Positions 52,905-61,254 of a stretch of 64,000 nt of DNA are shown piece after piece. The notes beneath the pieces were generated by a model. The model was not told the DNA's origin, searched no databases, and was given only the letters and a program-made list of their open reading frames with translations. Location: positions 62,001 to 126,000 of the forward strand of contig NZ_SOMN01000008.1 of the NCBI RefSeq assembly GCF_004564235.1, read 5' to 3'. The DNA is from Cohnella luojiensis (GTDB lineage Bacteria > Bacillota > Bacilli > Paenibacillales > Paenibacillaceae). Positions within the stretch are counted from its first letter, which is position 1, and each line of letters starts with the position of its first letter. Position numbers and translations under genes: made by a program.

Positions 52905-54164
52905 TTACAGATCATCTTCATCGGAGTGTTTGGCGATTTTCCTAGGCATCCACCAGCCGCACCATAGTATTCCTCCGATTACTATTGGCAGCCAAACATC
53001 TAGAGGGAATGAGCTGATAAAGCCTGCTATTCCAAGCAGAAGCGTCATCACAAGTCCTGCCGTACGAGCGATTGCCGATGCGGCAACGAGCCGCCCCTCG
53101 GGCGCAAGGGGGACAGTCGCGGCCGTTTCGACGAAACGAACCCTTTTCAATTCGCTAAGCTGCAAGCCTCCTATGAGAATAGCAATTCCGTAAATGACGC
53201 CCGCTGCCAATACATTGTTGCTTGTCGCCGCTATAATGATTCCGGCAAGCACGGTCCACCGCAAGAACGCTCCGAACGTTTCGCCGCGCAGAAACACCTT
53301 GGCATATAAGAAATGCCATGACCATCGATGCTGCCAGAGCAGGAAATCCCCCGCCCAAGCTATCCACCGCCTACGCGCGGGTTTAGAGGTCTCCGTCGGA
53401 ACGTCGACGAACCAGCCGAGGAAAGACATCCAACGACGGCGCGCGGCAGCTTCCTCATCGATCAGCTTCTCCCAAGGCAAGGCATGTTGCTCCGGCAATC
53501 GCCACAACAACAGCATAACCAGCATACCAATGATCGTCAGCGGTATCGCAAGCATCAACGGCTTCAGCAGTATAGCAGCAACGACGATAACCGTGAGTAC
53601 GACTCTCGCAAGCCTAAGCCCTAACCTCCAAGATCTTGCGGCAGGCTTGCGCTCCCTCCACCCCGCATAGACGCAGCAGCCGGCAAGAATTGCGAATATA
53701 AATCCCCGCACAACCACTGGGTGATTATCGGCGATCTCCGCGGTCATAGGCGCACGTTCATAAATCGGCACGTAGAGCGCGAACACGACTATTATACGTA
53801 ATACCGCCATCCAGATCGCCTTGAGTAAAGCGGGCATCAGATACGCCTGAATGACTCGGCCTTCCATAGCCAACAAGAAAACCGGATCCGCCGGACGGAA
53901 ATAAGTGCGAAGCGGCGCCTTAATCACAGCCAGCGCGATGACCGCCACGCCGACCCAATCGGCCGGCCAGTTCTCCGGAACGGCCTTTATGAAATCCACG
54001 TACCAGACTAACGCGGTGAAGAATATCGCCGAAACGAACAATCCGAACCCGCTTTGGAACACATAGCGAAAATGAGGAACGATCTCGTTGCGGAACGCGG
54101 CCGCGCGGTTGTTCCGCAGGGAACGCAAGAACCCGAGCTGTTCCTCCTGATCTCCGTCACGCAA
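52905..54164 (-). CDS. ecsB: EcsB-type ABC transporter permease
   Basis: A 419-residue polytopic membrane protein with about eight to ten predicted membrane segments. The N-terminus (LGFLRSLRNNRAAAFRNEIVPHFRYVFQSGFG) and the long cytoplasmic loop with PARRRWIAWAGDFLLWQHRWSW fit the EcsB family. Ecs transporters affect secretion, competence and cell-envelope processing in bacilli, probably by exporting hydrophobic peptides. It overlaps ecsA by eight bases and depends on it for ATP hydrolysis. Confidence 0.85.
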   Translation of the reverse strand: MRDGDQEEQLGFLRSLRNNRAAAFRNEIVPHFRYVFQSGFGLFVSAIFFTALVWYVDFIKAVPENWPADWVGVAVIALAVIKAPLRTYFRPADPVFLLAMEGRVIQAYLMPALLKAIWMAVLRIIVVFALYVPIYERAPMTAEIADNHPVVVRGFIFAILAGCCVYAGWRERKPAARSWRLGLRLARVVLTVIVVAAILLKPLMLAIPLTIIGMLVMLLLWRLPEQHALPWEKLIDEEAAARRRWMSFLGWFVDVPTETSKPARRRWIAWAGDFLLWQHRWSWHFLYAKVFLRGETFGAFLRWTVLAGIIIAATSNNVLAAGVIYGIAILIGGLQLSELKRVRFVETAATVPLAPEGRLVAASAIARTAGLVMTLLLGIAGFISSFPLDVWLPIVIGGILWCGWWMPRKIAKHSDEDDL

Positions 54165-54945
54165 GCGGTTGGCCCCCTTCGGCCGTTATGACCAACGCCT
54201 CGAAGGCGTCGTCCAGCGTCGAATCCGGATCGGCGCAGCCTGCCTGCGCCTTCACTTCGCGCGGCGAGCCTTCCGCGATGACTCGGCCGCGGTGCAGCAC
54301 CACGAGCCTATTTGCCCGACGCTCCAAAGCCGGGAGGATGTGCGAGCTGAGCAGAATCGCGCTCCCCTTCGCACGAGCTTCTTCCAATGCCTCTAACAAT
54401 CCGCGGATGGCAAGCGGATCGAGTCCGAGAAACGGTTCATCGATAATGAGCAGCGGCGGACTGACCAATAGCGCGTTCATGAGCATAACCTTTTGCTTCA
54501 TCCCTTTGGACAGCGTGTCCGGCAAGGCGTTCATCGCCTCCGACATCCGGAACGCGCGTGCCAACTCGTCCATTCGCGCGACGGCTATGTTCCGCTCGAT
54601 GTTATAGGCCATTGCCGTCCATTGCAGATGCTCCTTAACCGTTAGATTCGGGAAAAGGGAAGGCTGTTCCGGAACGTAGGCGGTAGACGAGCGAAATCTG
54701 TCCCTGTTTTCCTCCAACGTAACTCCTGCTACCCTGACTTCTCCGTCCTGAGGGACCATCAGGCCGAGTATATGTTTAATGGCGGTGCTTTTACCCGCGC
54801 CGTTAAGGCCAATCAATCCGACCATCTCTCCCGGTGCAACCGTAATGGAGACGCCGTGGAGCACCGGCCTCCTTTGGCTGTATCCGCCCGTCAGCTTGCT
54901 CATCTCTAACGCTGGAATAACCGCGTTCGCTTGCCCCAAAGCCAC
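54157..54945 (-). CDS. ecsA: EcsA-type ABC transporter ATP-binding protein
   Basis: A 262-residue ATPase. Walker A is GLNGAGKST near residue 47, the Q-loop region is AYVPEQPSLFP, the signature is LSKGMKQK near residue 145, Walker B is LLIIDEPF, and the switch His is in LLSSHIL. The start is GTG, seven bases after GAGGAGG. Together with the permease it forms the Ecs exporter in the cytoplasmic membrane. A third gene, ecsC, is not present here. Confidence 0.9.
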   Translation of the reverse strand: MALGQANAVIPALEMSKLTGGYSQRRPVLHGVSITVAPGEMVGLIGLNGAGKSTAIKHILGLMVPQDGEVRVAGVTLEENRDRFRSSTAYVPEQPSLFPNLTVKEHLQWTAMAYNIERNIAVARMDELARAFRMSEAMNALPDTLSKGMKQKVMLMNALLVSPPLLIIDEPFLGLDPLAIRGLLEALEEARAKGSAILLSSHILPALERRANRLVVLHRGRVIAEGSPREVKAQAGCADPDSTLDDAFEALVITAEGGQPLA

Positions 54946-55011
54946 CCTGATTCCTCCTCAGTCACACGAAAAACGCTATCCTCCTATTATACCGGGTGAA
55001 AGAGCCCCGCA

Positions 55012-55042
55012 CAAAAAATAAAGAGAGCCGCACGGATGCGGC
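55012..55042 (-). terminator. terminator of the poly-Asp/Lys SLH gene
   Basis: GCCGCA at 55027-55032 pairs with 55037-55042, and the minus strand continues into TCTCTTTATTTTTT. Confidence 0.65.
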
Positions 55043-55070
55043 CCCCCCTAATTAAGTATCGAGCATTTAC

Positions 55071-56339
55071 TTAGACTATGATTTCAATGGATGTTACCAC
55101 GTTATTGCTGCCTTTAACGATTACGTTCAAATTAGGCGAAAGAACGCCGGAGTTACCTGTGATCGCGACATTCGCATCTACGTTATAGGTAACCATTTGG
55201 ATCGTTCCGTTGACGTCCTTGCTCAAAGAAATCGTGGAGATTTTCCCTTGTGCGTAGGTGAACGAACTCACTTTGCCGGAATCAGACAATTGGGTTGTCG
55301 GTACGGCTTCCTTCGTCACTTCGATGAACACCGCTTTTCCTTCAAAAGTACGGACAAGCACTTCGTCACCCGCTTGAAGCGCGGTAATTGGAGCTTTAAC
55401 GTCCTTGCGGAAAATAAACACATTAGCCGCTACCGGTACGGAAACCGTAGTATTATCGGCCTTCTTAACCGTTACGCTGCCATTCGCGATCGTTTGGATC
55501 GTTCCGGTAATCGCTTGCGCGCCCTGATCCGGAAGCTGTTGATCTACGCGGTCCAGCAGGGCAGCCAGCTCGGCACGCGTTACGGGTTTGTTCGGCTGGA
55601 ACGTATTATCGTTGTAACCTGTGATGAGGTTCTTTTCTACCGCGACCGCGATGTAGCCTACGGATCCTGCAGGAATTTTCTCGGCGTCGCGGAACTGCAA
55701 TTCGACGTCCATCTTCGTCTTGGCTTCTGCTTCGAGCTTCATCGCCTTGACCAAAAGGACGGATGCCCATAACCGGTCAGCCGGCTTATTGGCTTGGATG
55801 GAAGTTTCGGTCTCGGAGAAGAGGTCGTTCTCCAAAGCCACGGTTACATAACCGACGGCCCAGCCGTTTTTCTTCTTAAATTCGTTGAAATCCTTGAAGT
55901 TAAGCTTCGCGTTCATGTTCTCCGGCTTCTCGGCTTCCTCTTTCAGCCCGAGCAAGCGAACCGCGGCTACTAGAGCTTCGATCCGGGAGATGTTGTTGCG
56001 AGGTTTGAAGCTGCCGTCCTCGTATCCGTTAAACACGCCTTGAGCCGCGAGACGGATAATATGATCGTAAGCCCATTTCCATTCCTTCTGGCTTAAGTCG
56101 CCGAATTCCAGGTTGATTTCTTTTTTGGACTTTTTCTTCTTCTTTTTATCATCATCGTCATCGTCATCGTCATCATCATCATCATCCCAATCCTTGGAGT
56201 ATCCGGATTTCGAACGATCATTATCCCTATCGTGGTTGGAATTAGCGGAAGCCATGGCTCCCGTTGCGCTGCCGGCCAACATCGTTAATGCTAAAATAGC
56301 AAAGGCCGTCTTTTTCCAAATCGGTTGCTTTTGCGTCAT
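55071..56339 (-). CDS. SLH-domain surface protein with poly-Asp/poly-Lys linker
   Basis: A 422-residue exported protein. The signal peptide covers about residues 1-31 (KKTAFAILALTMLAGSATGA). Next comes a linker with thirteen Asp in a row followed at once by six Lys. Three SLH units follow (WAYDHIIRLAAQGVFNGYED, GWAVGYVTVALENDLF, and VGYIAVAVEKNLITGYND). The C-terminal 150 residues hold beta-rich repeats with NGSVTVKKADNTTVSVPV, a pattern seen in other surface proteins. It is probably bound to the cell-wall polysaccharide by the SLH units. It stands alone, with its own terminator. Confidence 0.88.
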   Translation of the reverse strand: MTQKQPIWKKTAFAILALTMLAGSATGAMASANSNHDRDNDRSKSGYSKDWDDDDDDDDDDDDDKKKKKKSKKEINLEFGDLSQKEWKWAYDHIIRLAAQGVFNGYEDGSFKPRNNISRIEALVAAVRLLGLKEEAEKPENMNAKLNFKDFNEFKKKNGWAVGYVTVALENDLFSETETSIQANKPADRLWASVLLVKAMKLEAEAKTKMDVELQFRDAEKIPAGSVGYIAVAVEKNLITGYNDNTFQPNKPVTRAELAALLDRVDQQLPDQGAQAITGTIQTIANGSVTVKKADNTTVSVPVAANVFIFRKDVKAPITALQAGDEVLVRTFEGKAVFIEVTKEAVPTTQLSDSGKVSSFTYAQGKISTISLSKDVNGTIQMVTYNVDANVAITGNSGVLSPNLNVIVKGSNNVVTSIEIIV

Positions 56340-56529
56340 AAAAAATAACTCTCCTTTTTTGTAAACGTATTGTCGGTGAATACCGTACGCCTATAACATT
56401 CGGGAGAGATTACGATATTCAGAGGGTCCTAGAGGTAAAATGAGCCTAAAGTACGAGAAAGGACCCGCTTCCGGAAAAACTAGGAAGTGGGTCCTGACAT
56501 GAAAATTTAGCATTCTCTGTGGGTGAACT
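56340..56529. other. upstream region of the SLH gene
   Basis: Non-coding. It contains the AAAGGAG-type ribosome site of the SLH gene and a short pair, TTCCGG/CCGGAA, around 56470. No convincing promoter was placed by eye. Confidence 0.3.
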
Positions 56530-56815
56530 GTACCGAGTTAGCAAAGAAAGTTTGCTAATTCCATTCTATGCAGGCGATCTGCACCGAGTTAGCAAAGATA
56601 GTTCGCTAACTCCGTCCTCTGCGGGCGAAATGTACCGGGTTAGCAAAGAAAGTTCGCTAACTCCGTCCTCTGCGAGAACTGTACCGGGTTAGCAAAGAAA
56701 GTTTGCTAACTCCGTCCTCTGCGGGCGAACTGTACCGGGTTAGCAAAGAAAGTTTGCTAACTCCGTCCTCTGCGGGCGAACTTCGCCGAGTTAGCAAAGA
56801 AAGTTTGCTTACTCT
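56530..56815. repeat. tandem array C, six copies of a 51-bp unit
   Basis: Copies start at 56530, 56581, 56632, 56681, 56732 and 56783; one copy is 49 bp and the rest 51. Each carries a 9-bp inverted repeat (GTTAGCAAA, loop, TTTGCTAAC). The sequence is unrelated to arrays A, B or D. Confidence 0.9.
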
Positions 56816-56822
56816 ATCCTAG

Positions 56823-57065
56823 GAGCTTAACGGCAAAACCTGCCGCTACGCGGTCTGTAGCCCGCCACTTCCACGGGCTTAACGGCAAAACCTGCCGCTA
56901 CGCGGTCTGTAGCCCGCCACTTCCACGGGCTTAACGGCAAAACCTGCCGCTACGCGGTCTGTGGCCCGCCACTTCCACGGGCTTAACGGCAAAACCTGCC
57001 GCTACGCGGTCTGTAGCCCGCTACTTTGCTCGGGCTTAACGGCAAAACCTGCCGCTACGCGGGTT
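56823..57065. repeat. tandem array D, about five copies of a 52-bp unit
   Basis: Copies start at 56823, 56875, 56927, 56979 and 57032 (the last one partial). The core is CTTAACGGCAAAACCTGCCG, then CTACGCGGTCTGTAGCCCGC. It follows array C after eight bases and ends 50 bases before the helicase stop codon. Confidence 0.9.
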
Positions 57066-57116
57066 CCTCCCCCCGCTTGCGCGGGCTCGTACTAGTTACA
57101 GGTACGTCGCACCAAC

Positions 57117-58790
57117 TTACTCCTTCTGATCGTTCGAAGCCGATTCTCGTTTTTCCTTGAGCCACTTCGGCGCGCCTTTGTTCTTCTGGTCTCTTGCCCG
57201 GTCCGATTTCGCTTTCGTTTTCGCAGGTTTAACCGCCGGCTTAACCGGAGGCTTGACCTGCGGCTTATCCGCAGCGGGGGCTCCTTTGACGACGGAAGCC
57301 GTCGCCGCGGAGGTAGCGGATGCATTCACGCTGTCGATCGGCTTCCTAGTACGCACCGGTGTACCCATCTTCGCCACTACACCAAGCCTCGGCTTTTCCA
57401 CGGCATTCTTCCGATTGTCCGCCACCGGTCTTTTATCCCCGACTTGCCGACTCTCTGCGTCTGGCCGTTTATCCCCGACTTGCCGTCTATCCGCAACCGG
57501 CCGACTCTCGGCGACCGATTTTTTCTCCGTCTTCGGTTCCAGCGTAGCCATGAATTCCGCCTTCGACTTCCACGCCGGCCGTTGCTCCTTCGCCTCTCCG
57601 TCGCCCGATCGCGGCTTCCTCTCATCGGGTGGCCCCTTACGCGCTAAACCTTCTTCTACCGAGACCACTTTTCCTTCGTACAGCATTTTCGGCTGCACTT
57701 GGATGCCGAGCTGCTTCTCCAGCTTGTCGACGATGAATCTTTCCTCCGAGGTGATCAAGGTAATGGAAGTACCTTCTTTCCCCATCCTTGCCGTTCTTCC
57801 CGAACGATGAACGTAATGATCCGCGTCAAGCGCAGGCTCGAATTGAACGACGAGCGGAAGACCAGGGAGATCCAATCCCCTCGCCGCGACGTCCGTCGCG
57901 ATTAAAAGCTTCGTGCGGCCATTGCGGAAACGTTGCATGACCTCGCCGCGCTCTTGTCCTCTCGTATCCCCGTATAACGCATCGACGGACACTCCTTCAT
58001 AACGCAGCTTGGCGAGCAGTTCGCCGATTTTCTCCGTATCGTTGACGAACAGCAGCGCAGACGACGGCTTCATATGCCGAACGATTCTTCGAATAAGATC
58101 GATCTTCTCGCGCCGATCACTTAAGAAATACCAATGCTGAAGCGTCGACGAGAGCCCGTTCTCGTTCTCTTTCTCCGTTACGTCCGATACCCAAGGGTCT
58201 TTCTGCCACTTTTTTTCCGCATCTCTCATTGCCTCGGAGCGCGTTGCCGATACGAATACGGTCTGACGATCCCGGGAGCACTGACGAAGCAAGTTCTCCA
58301 CGTCGCTTCTGCCGCCCAGCGAGAAGATCCGGTCCGTCTCGTCCACGACGACGAAAGATATCGCATGCAGCGATAGCTTCCGGGTGGACGCCACCTCTCT
58401 TACGCGACCCGGCGTGCCGACGACGAGCGCAGGCTTTCCTTTCATCCGCTCCAACTGACGAGCTAGCGAAGCTCCTCCTATCAGAGCCGTTGCTTTTATC
58501 CCTAACGGCTGTCCGTACGCTTCCGCCTCGCGCATGATTTGCATCGCGAGCTCTTGCGTCGGAGCTAACACGAGCGCTTGCGTTTCGCGGCGCGTGCCAT
58601 CGATCTTCTGCAGAAGGGGCAATAAGTACGCAAGCGTCTTCCCTGTACCCGTAGGGGATACGAGCACTCCATCCTTGCCGCTTAGAAGCGCGGGAAGCGC
58701 CTGGCTTTGTACGTCGGAAGGTTCGGATATGCCCGATGCGGCAAGCTTCTCCGCTAACGCTTCATTTAATCCCAATTCGATAAAACCCAT
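57117..58790 (-). CDS. DEAD-box RNA helicase
   Basis: A 557-residue ATP-dependent RNA helicase. Residues about 1-370 are the two RecA domains: Q-motif ALPALL region, Walker A SPTGTGKT, PTQEL, TPGR, motif II DETD (instead of DEAD), SAT, TDVAARGLD and HRSGRTARMG. The C-terminal 170 residues are low-complexity, with Arg/Lys/Asp repeats such as RQVGDKRPDAESRQVGDKRP, and probably bind RNA. The ATG at 58790 lies eight bases after GAGGAG. Likely role: ribosome assembly or mRNA turnover, as for related cold-induced helicases; the exact subgroup is not certain. Confidence 0.9.
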   Translation of the reverse strand: MGFIELGLNEALAEKLAASGISEPSDVQSQALPALLSGKDGVLVSPTGTGKTLAYLLPLLQKIDGTRRETQALVLAPTQELAMQIMREAEAYGQPLGIKATALIGGASLARQLERMKGKPALVVGTPGRVREVASTRKLSLHAISFVVVDETDRIFSLGGRSDVENLLRQCSRDRQTVFVSATRSEAMRDAEKKWQKDPWVSDVTEKENENGLSSTLQHWYFLSDRREKIDLIRRIVRHMKPSSALLFVNDTEKIGELLAKLRYEGVSVDALYGDTRGQERGEVMQRFRNGRTKLLIATDVAARGLDLPGLPLVVQFEPALDADHYVHRSGRTARMGKEGTSITLITSEERFIVDKLEKQLGIQVQPKMLYEGKVVSVEEGLARKGPPDERKPRSGDGEAKEQRPAWKSKAEFMATLEPKTEKKSVAESRPVADRRQVGDKRPDAESRQVGDKRPVADNRKNAVEKPRLGVVAKMGTPVRTRKPIDSVNASATSAATASVVKGAPAADKPQVKPPVKPAVKPAKTKAKSDRARDQKNKGAPKWLKEKRESASNDQKE

Positions 58791-58818
58791 CACTTCAACT
58801 CCTCGTTGTAGAACAAAC

Positions 58819-59601
58819 CTATTTCTTATTCATTAACCGCCCGAACAACGCTTCGCTAATGCGGGGAAACAACTGCATGATCCGAACGCCGACAGATGCC
58901 GTCCAGGGGAGGTCAAGCTCGGGCTTGCGCCGTTCGATTACGGACACGATCGCTCTGGCAACCTTATCCGGCGACAGCATAAACCAACGAATGTTGCGAA
59001 CGTAATTTCCATCCGGGTCCGCGCGATCGAAGAAAGGCGTGTCTATCGGTCCGGGATTCACGGCCGACACGCGCACTCCCGTGCCGCGGAGCTCTCGGCG
59101 CAGGGCATTGGTCATTCCTAGAACGGCATGCTTAGTCGCGGAATATCCCGTCGATTTCGCGGTAGCCATTTTCCCTGCCATAGATGCCACGTTTACGATA
59201 TGACCTTGTCCCGCACGAAGCATGGATGGCAACACCGCTTGGGCGCAGCGCACCGTTCCCATATAGTTCACGTCCATCATTTCTTGAAAAGAAGCGAGCG
59301 GAGCATGGGTAAACGGAATAAATTCTCCGAAGCCGGCATTATTAAGCAATACGTCAATTTTACCGTATTTCTCCAGTACTTGCGAGACGACCTCGTTCAC
59401 CTGCTCCTCCGAGGTGACGTCCATCCGATATACCGCATGCTCGCCTGGAATGAAAGCCGATAACTCAAGCATCTTCTCCCGCGATCTCGCGGTAAGAACG
59501 GGAATGGCTCCCTTCTCCGCGAGCAACTTTGCCGCCACGGCTCCGATTCCGCTAGAAGCGCCGGTGATGAGCACGACCTTGCCCGATAACGATACCTTCA
59601 T
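58819..59601 (-). CDS. short-chain dehydrogenase/reductase
   Basis: A 260-residue classical SDR: cofactor motif TGASSGIGAVAA, the NNAG motif in LLNNAGFGEFIPF, and catalytic YSATK with a Ser in NVASMAGK. A C-terminal hydrophobic end (PWTASVGVRIMQLFPRISEA) suggests action on a lipid-like or membrane-near substrate, as in YqjQ-like proteins. I use the ATG at 59601, six bases after AAGGAGG; the ATG at 59604 is closer. It is 28 bases from the helicase gene and may share its transcript. Confidence 0.85.
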   Translation of the reverse strand: MKVSLSGKVVLITGASSGIGAVAAKLLAEKGAIPVLTARSREKMLELSAFIPGEHAVYRMDVTSEEQVNEVVSQVLEKYGKIDVLLNNAGFGEFIPFTHAPLASFQEMMDVNYMGTVRCAQAVLPSMLRAGQGHIVNVASMAGKMATAKSTGYSATKHAVLGMTNALRRELRGTGVRVSAVNPGPIDTPFFDRADPDGNYVRNIRWFMLSPDKVARAIVSVIERRKPELDLPWTASVGVRIMQLFPRISEALFGRLMNKK

Positions 59602-59651
59602 CATTGCCCTCCTTAGAGCAAATAAGCATAACACATAACGACCTTTCCATG

Positions 59652-59671
59652 AAAAAAGCCCCTGCCGGGGC
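59652..59671 (-). terminator. terminator of the CheX-like gene
   Basis: A short GC stem, GCCCC at 59658-59662 with 59667-59671, is followed on the minus strand by six T. Confidence 0.75.
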
Positions 59672-59709
59672 GGTGATTCTTAGGATTAAGATTCGTCAAT
59701 GGCTTATAT

Positions 59710-60168
59710 TTATGCGATCAATACTTGAATTTCCATCTCGCCGATTCCGTCCATGATTAACGGAACGGCCAAAGCTCGTTTCGCCCCTGTTGCGGAAGTA
59801 AAATGGGCTCCCATGATCTTCGGAGGAGTGATGTCGACGTGTACGCCCTGGTTATAGAGCATCGTGCTGGCGTTGCCGCTAATCATATTGCTTAATTCCG
59901 AAATGGCGCTTTTCCCCATATCGTCGATCTCGGTAATCGCGTAACCGCCCATCATCGCGGATATAATCCGCAAGGCAACCGATTCGCTTAGTCCGAAGAC
60001 GATATCTCCGGTCATATGTCCCGTCAGCCCGATTTGGATCCATACATGGTTATCCTCGAACTTGATGTCCCTGATCGATAATTGGCCTGTGCTGGGACGA
60101 ATTTGCACCATTTGTTCGATGACCATTCGCGCGGATTCCAAAAATGGGTTGATGTACTCAGCCTTCAT
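59710..60168 (-). CDS. cheX: CheX-like CheY-phosphate phosphatase
   Basis: A 152-residue protein of the CheC/CheX/FliY group, which removes phosphate from CheY in chemotaxis. The hallmark active-site helix SAISELSNMISGNA contains the conserved Glu and Asn. MTGDIVFGLSESVALRIISA is the typical dimer helix. Only one active helix is seen, which fits CheX better than CheC. No other chemotaxis genes lie nearby, so it stands alone with its own terminator. Confidence 0.85.
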   Translation of the reverse strand: MKAEYINPFLESARMVIEQMVQIRPSTGQLSIRDIKFEDNHVWIQIGLTGHMTGDIVFGLSESVALRIISAMMGGYAITEIDDMGKSAISELSNMISGNASTMLYNQGVHVDITPPKIMGAHFTSATGAKRALAVPLIMDGIGEMEIQVLIA

Positions 60169-60285
60169 GCCTAAACGCGCCCCCTTTTTCTACTGGGATT
60201 GAAACCGCTAGCCGTAACCACTTTCCATCATTATACTGAAATCATAGGTACAAGTACACTGATTTTTGTCAAAGGGGGAAGAATT

Positions 60286-61233
60286 TTGCCGAATATTTGG
60301 GCCCATATTCAATTTGGAAAAGAAGTCTTAAGTGCTATTCAGTCCGAGAGGCCTATGGAAAACCGTTCCTGGAAAACGGCATTTCAGCTAGGTTGCCAAG
60401 GTCCCGACTTTCTATTCTATGATCACTTCTTGCCTTGGCAGCCCTCGACATCGCTTAACAAGCTCGGTTCCCTCATGCACGGCGTCCGGTGCGGGCCGTT
60501 CCTGCTCTCCTTGTTCGACGAAGTCCGCGATCGGCCGATGACGGATCCGGCGGTAGCCTATACGCTCGGGTTTCTATTGCATCACATTCTGGACCGGCAT
60601 CTGCATCCCTTCATCTTCAGCCGTTCGGGCTTCAAGAAGTGGCATCATCAACGTTACGAAACAGCCTTGGACTCCGCTGTTCTATTTCGGCGGGCGAGCA
60701 TATCTACCGGACTGACTCCGGTCATTCCCGAGGTCGATACGGACGGACGACTTCCCGGCGGCTTCGCCACCGATTTCCTGCGCGTCGTCTCTCTTCACTA
60801 TCCCGTTCTCGCCAAGCAAATGACAGCGGAACAACTCGATCGTGCCGTTGCCCAGATGATGCGGGCTCAGCGTCTTTTCTTCGATCCGACCGGATGGAAA
60901 AGCAAGTTGCTGTTAGGCCAAATCACTCCCTTTTCCCCGCCGCGTCGTCTGCCCGAATGGGATGTCCTTAACGAATCCCGCCAACCTTGGATCGATCCGA
61001 CCGATCGTACCGTCATCCATCATTCGAGCGCATTGGATTTATGGGACGTTGCTTTAGAAGATGCATTTTCAACGACATTTGCGGGAATCGAATGGTTGAA
61101 GGCCGAAGATTCCGAGCAAGCGGCGGAGCGAAAGGAACGGTTCAGCGAGCTGCTTCGGGACGTTTCTTATGAAACGGGACTGCCTTGCGACGGTGCTAGA
61201 ATTACGTATGCGGATTCCGTTGTTCCCGTATAA
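60286..61233 (+). CDS. zinc-dependent phospholipase C family protein
   Basis: A 315-residue protein with the His-rich pattern of this family: PNIWAHIQFGKEVL at the start, LGCQGPDFLFYDHFLPW with the metal-binding Asp and His, LGSLMHG, and LGFLLHHILDRHLHPFIF. No signal peptide is seen, so it probably works in the cytoplasm despite the name. I use the TTG at 60286 with AAAGGGGGAAGA five to six bases upstream, which makes the protein begin at Pro-Asn-Ile-Trp; the frame upstream to 60199 has no ribosome site. True substrate unknown. Confidence 0.82.
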   Translation: MPNIWAHIQFGKEVLSAIQSERPMENRSWKTAFQLGCQGPDFLFYDHFLPWQPSTSLNKLGSLMHGVRCGPFLLSLFDEVRDRPMTDPAVAYTLGFLLHHILDRHLHPFIFSRSGFKKWHHQRYETALDSAVLFRRASISTGLTPVIPEVDTDGRLPGGFATDFLRVVSLHYPVLAKQMTAEQLDRAVAQMMRAQRLFFDPTGWKSKLLLGQITPFSPPRRLPEWDVLNESRQPWIDPTDRTVIHHSSALDLWDVALEDAFSTTFAGIEWLKAEDSEQAAERKERFSELLRDVSYETGLPCDGARITYADSVVPV

Positions 61234-61254
61234 CTGAACCGACAGTCCGCTTGC

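Noticed and set aside
57157-57810. 217-codon plus-strand frame opposite the helicase tail
   Set aside because: Shadow of the low-complexity, Arg/Lys/Asp-rich helicase C-terminus; no ribosome site.
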